From NCBI GenBank assembly GCA_046331245.1, contig JAXLRH010000006.1, positions 211,640 through 275,639 of the forward strand: a DNA stretch of 64,000 bases, given 5' to 3'. Positions 61,671-64,000 of this stretch are shown one piece after another. Source of the DNA: SSF14 sp046331245 (GTDB lineage Bacteria > Actinomycetota > Acidimicrobiia > Acidimicrobiales > Microtrichaceae). The translations under genes were made by a program, and so were the position numbers. The notes under the pieces are model-generated. The model saw nothing but the letters and a program-made list of their open reading frames with translations, did not search any database and was not told the origin of the DNA. Numbering within the stretch: the first letter of the stretch is position 1; the number at the start of each line of letters is the position of its first letter.

Positions 61671-62886
61671 CGAACGTCCGCCGATCGGCGACGTCGTCTC
61701 CGACGAGGAGTCGCGGGCCGCGATGCGCGGCTTCCTGCAACGCGCCGAGGTGCGTCTGTCGACGGTGCACCGGGTCGGCCAAGCCCTGCTCGGCGGGTCG
61801 GCGCTCGTGCTGCTCCTCCCCCTGTTCATTCGCGACGGCTTCCCCAAGCTGACGACGCTCCTGCTCGCGTCCTACGACGCCCGTCAGAACTGGGTCGTGA
61901 TCGCCGGCATCGCATTCGCGGCGCTGATCTCGGTCGCGCTTCCGGTGTCGGCGATCTACCTGCTGGTGGGCGACCTGCTGGGCTTCTACTTCACGAGCAA
62001 CACCTTCGGGGCGCCCGGCGCCGGCGACGGCGGCGACCGGCGAACCGTGTTCAATCCCCGGTTCATCCTGCCGGGGCTCGGGTTCAACAACGACGAGCTC
62101 AACCCGCGCACGCAGGCGTTGCTCGACGACGGCCGCTCCGACGAGTGGACCAAGGCGCTTCTCGTGCCGCGCAGCCCCGACGACGACGGGTGGCGGGCCC
62201 GGTTCGACGCCCGAACGGCCGATGTCTGGGGCACGGTCGCGGCCGAGGGCGTCGCCGGTGACGACGAACGACTTCGCCAGGCGTTCCGGCTCGCGGGTCT
62301 GCACCGCGATCGCACGCTCGCGCACGACGTCGCCCGCACCGAGGCCCTGCTCGCCAAGCACGTGCTCAGCATCCGCATCGTCGTCCTGCGCTACAGCAAG
62401 GCGCTCCTCCTGCTGATCGCCACGACGGTGGCCACGTTGGCGGCGTCGGGCGTCGTCGAGCAGGCGCTGCACGCCGACCCGACCAACGGGCACTTCGCCG
62501 ACGGCTTCCCCTACCGGTACTCGTTCCTCGTCGCGCTGATCTACGTCGTGTGGGCGCCGGTCGCGGCGCGGAGCGTGACCGCCCCGCTGCGCATCATCCA
62601 GCGACACACCCCCGGCGTCGGACGCCACGCCGACGTGTACCTCGACAAGGTGCTCACCCGTTTCGAATCGGCGACGGTGCTGCTCACCCTGCTGGTGCTC
62701 CTCGGCGCGGCCGCGGCGTTGATCACCGCCGGTCAGCTCGCCGGCGGTGGCGGAGGTCTGGCTGCCGGCATCGCACTGGCGGCGGCGGGCATCGTGCTCT
62801 GGGTGCTCGCGCTGGCCGACTACACGGCCGGCCCCCGCCAGACCGCAGCGGCGCTCAGCTCGCTGCTGCGTGGACGAGCGGAATGA
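61660..62886 (+). CDS. Multi-pass membrane protein of unknown function
   Basis: A 408-residue membrane protein. Hydrophobic segments are visible near residues 45-60 (LLGGSALVLLLPLFI), 80-110 (WVVIAGIAFAALISVALPVS, then AIYLLVGDLLGFYF), 250-265 (LLLIATTVATLAASGVV), 290-305 (YSFLVALIYVVWAPV) and two near the C-terminus, with a large soluble loop between the second and third. No catalytic motif is evident and no family is recognised. ATG overlaps the acidic protein gene. The 3' end overlaps the convergent universal stress protein gene by 32 bases. Confidence 0.75.
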   Translation: MNPDERPPIGDVVSDEESRAAMRGFLQRAEVRLSTVHRVGQALLGGSALVLLLPLFIRDGFPKLTTLLLASYDARQNWVVIAGIAFAALISVALPVSAIYLLVGDLLGFYFTSNTFGAPGAGDGGDRRTVFNPRFILPGLGFNNDELNPRTQALLDDGRSDEWTKALLVPRSPDDDGWRARFDARTADVWGTVAAEGVAGDDERLRQAFRLAGLHRDRTLAHDVARTEALLAKHVLSIRIVVLRYSKALLLLIATTVATLAASGVVEQALHADPTNGHFADGFPYRYSFLVALIYVVWAPVAARSVTAPLRIIQRHTPGVGRHADVYLDKVLTRFESATVLLTLLVLLGAAAALITAGQLAGGGGGLAAGIALAAAGIVLWVLALADYTAGPRQTAAALSSLLRGRAE

Positions 62887-63736
62887 CGACGACCTCGCAC
62901 GCCGCGCGGTGCACGACGTGCTGGCTCACCGAGCCGAGGAGCATGCCCTGGAACCCGCCGAGGCCCCTCGCCCCCACGACCACGAGGTCGGCGTCCTTCG
63001 CGACGTCGAGGATCGTGTCCGCGATCGAGCCGCCCATGCGCACGATCGGGGTCGGCGCCTCGGTCAGGCCGGTGGTGTCGGCGGCGCCGAGCATGTCGTC
63101 GAGCATCGCCCGGCCGGATTCCTCGAGCGCCTCGAAGTCGAGCGGCGGGACGTAGGGATAGCCGTAGTACGGCGGCGTCGAGCAGCAGTGCACGACGTCG
63201 AGCGCCGCGCCACGGGCTCGCGCCTCGTCGAGCGCCCAGTCGAGCGCGCTGCGCGACGTGTCGGATCCGTCGACGGCGACCACGACCCGACCCCGCCGGG
63301 TGTGCGTCCCCTCGGCCGTCTTCACGACGGCGACCGGACAGGTGGCGTGGTGGAGCACCTGCTGGCTGACCGACCCGACGACGAGCCCGCGGAATCCGCC
63401 GAGACCGCGCGCCCCCACGACCAACAGCGCAGCGTGGCCGGCCAGGTCGAGGAGGCCGTGGGCAGCGCGGTCCATGACGACGACCTTGTCGACCCCGGCC
63501 GCCGCAGCTGCGCCGACCGCTCGCTCGACGTAGACCGCGAGCGCCTCGGTCGCGTCGGCCTCCGAGTACTCGGGGTCGAAGTCCTCGACCCCCTCGAGCA
63601 CCTGGTGCTGCTCCAGATAGGTCCACGCGAGGACGGCGGTCACCGGCCAGCCGCGCAGCGCTCCTTCGGCGACGGCCCAACGCAGCGCGTCGGCCGCCGA
63701 CGCCGATTCGTCCATTCCGACCACGATTCGTTCCAT
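62855..63736 (-). CDS. Tandem universal stress protein
   Basis: A 293-residue protein with two UspA domains. Each ends in the ATP-binding pattern GARGLGGF-GLxxGSVSQxVxHxA, seen near 105-140 and 255-290, and each begins with a strand and Asp (VVGMDESASAADALRWA and VVAVDGSDTSRSALDWA). A Tyr/Pro-rich loop (PPYYGYPYVPPLDFE) is inserted in the second. Such proteins are induced by hypoxia or starvation in actinobacteria and bind ATP. ATG is 6 bases after GACACT (63743-63748). Confidence 0.92.
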   Translation of the reverse strand: MERIVVGMDESASAADALRWAVAEGALRGWPVTAVLAWTYLEQHQVLEGVEDFDPEYSEADATEALAVYVERAVGAAAAAGVDKVVVMDRAAHGLLDLAGHAALLVVGARGLGGFRGLVVGSVSQQVLHHATCPVAVVKTAEGTHTRRGRVVVAVDGSDTSRSALDWALDEARARGAALDVVHCCSTPPYYGYPYVPPLDFEALEESGRAMLDDMLGAADTTGLTEAPTPIVRMGGSIADTILDVAKDADLVVVGARGLGGFQGMLLGSVSQHVVHRAACEVVVIPLVHAAAS

Positions 63737-63795
63737 GACACGAGTGTCCCCAGCCGATCGTCGGCCGACCAGAGCACTTCGTCACTCGACGGCGG

Positions 63796-64000
63796 TCAGC
63801 AGGTCACGCGCTCCTCGGTCGGCTCGCCGGGCATCTCCTGGGCGATCGGGCCCGGCAGACGCTCCTCGATGGGGAGCGTCCGCTGCCCGCCTTGGAGAAC
63901 CGCCGACAGCGACGGGCTCACCGCCGCGGAGATCCGTCGGGCGTCGTCTGCCGAGGGCGCCTCGACGCCGATGCGAACCACCGACCCTCCGGGCGGGCGG
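63796..64000 (-). CDS. C-terminal end of an unidentified protein
   Basis: Only the last 67 residues of a gene entering from the right edge are visible. The frame is open through the window end and reads VVRIGVEAPSADDARRISAA, then SPSLSAVLQGGQRTLPIEER and a terminal EERVTC. The VEAPSADDAR segment looks like a helix in a small ligand-binding domain, but no family can be named. It might be complete from the GTG at 63981, though the upstream frame shows no stop, so a partial gene is preferred. Confidence 0.5.
   Translation of the reverse strand, partial: RPPGGSVVRIGVEAPSADDARRISAAVSPSLSAVLQGGQRTLPIEERLPGPIAQEMPGEPTEERVTC

Overview
The window is about 70% GC, densely coded and full of 1-8 bp gene overlaps. 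Twin-arginine and lipobox signals with Thr-rich linkers, a stand-alone Lon, a class III-type phosphofructokinase, a Ser/Thr kinase beside an FHA protein and many acyl-CoA and oxygenase genes point to a high-GC actinobacterium. The gene mix looks like a free-living, lipid-degrading member of Acidimicrobiia; that placement is inferred from gene content, not from a marker gene. About 66 protein genes are described. No tRNA, rRNA, CRISPR array, insertion sequence, integrase or phage gene was seen, and no gene-free stretch exceeds 300 bases.

Layout. 1-6310: a lipoprotein and dienelactone hydrolase, a drug-type ABC exporter with a divergent TetR regulator, and a ClC-family transporter with a divergent MarR regulator. 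6270-14372: an HxlR regulator with a divergent thioesterase, a beta-propeller protein, a fructosamine kinase-like enzyme, phosphofructokinase, a flavin monooxygenase with an aldo/keto reductase, and a Gfo/Idh oxidoreductase with a DsbA-like protein. 14374-21025: an agmatine-to-putrescine pair (aguA, aguB), an SRPBCC protein, a PIG-V-like mannosyltransferase, and a phosphate uptake operon (pstS-pstC-pstA, no pstB) behind a PHO-box-like repeat. 21165-31433: lipoprotein, SnoaL-like protein, coiled-coil protein, Lon, an acyl-CoA ligase, an FHA/winged-helix protein coupled to a transmembrane Ser/Thr kinase, and a second ABC-2 exporter. 31486-42714: two acyl-CoA dehydrogenases, a phytanoyl-CoA dioxygenase-like protein with its TetR regulator, a nitroreductase, a polyhydroxybutyrate-depolymerase-like lipoprotein, a GH36 alpha-galactosidase with a partner, DUF6457/DUF2461 proteins and a DUF2236 protein. 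42733-54935: an HNH protein, a transglutaminase-like protein, a GSCFA/WcbI pair, secreted lipoproteins, 2-oxoacid:ferredoxin oxidoreductase (korA, korB) and a Tat-exported phospholipase C-like enzyme. 55036-64000: a small coiled-coil secreted protein, an allophanate hydrolase C-domain protein, a Baeyer-Villiger-type monooxygenase operon with its TetR regulator, a frame-broken LigD polymerase-domain gene, DUF1801 and DUF5709-like proteins, a membrane protein and a tandem universal stress protein.

How it works together. Regulators sit divergently beside their likely targets with inverted repeats between them (ClC/MarR, thioesterase/HxlR, dioxygenase/TetR, monooxygenase operon/TetR). A strong recurring feature is leaderless initiation: about twenty genes have a NANNNT hexamer ending 6 or 7 bases before the start codon (4 for one alternative reading), and this pattern was used to choose several starts. 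Palindromes of unusual quality occur in two convergent gaps (a repeated hairpin with an identical loop) and in divergent gaps. The most unusual items are an 18-base divergent gap in which two leaderless promoters share one 7-base element, a transglutaminase gene whose reading frame points to an AUC start, and a tight cluster of indels in the LigD-type gene.
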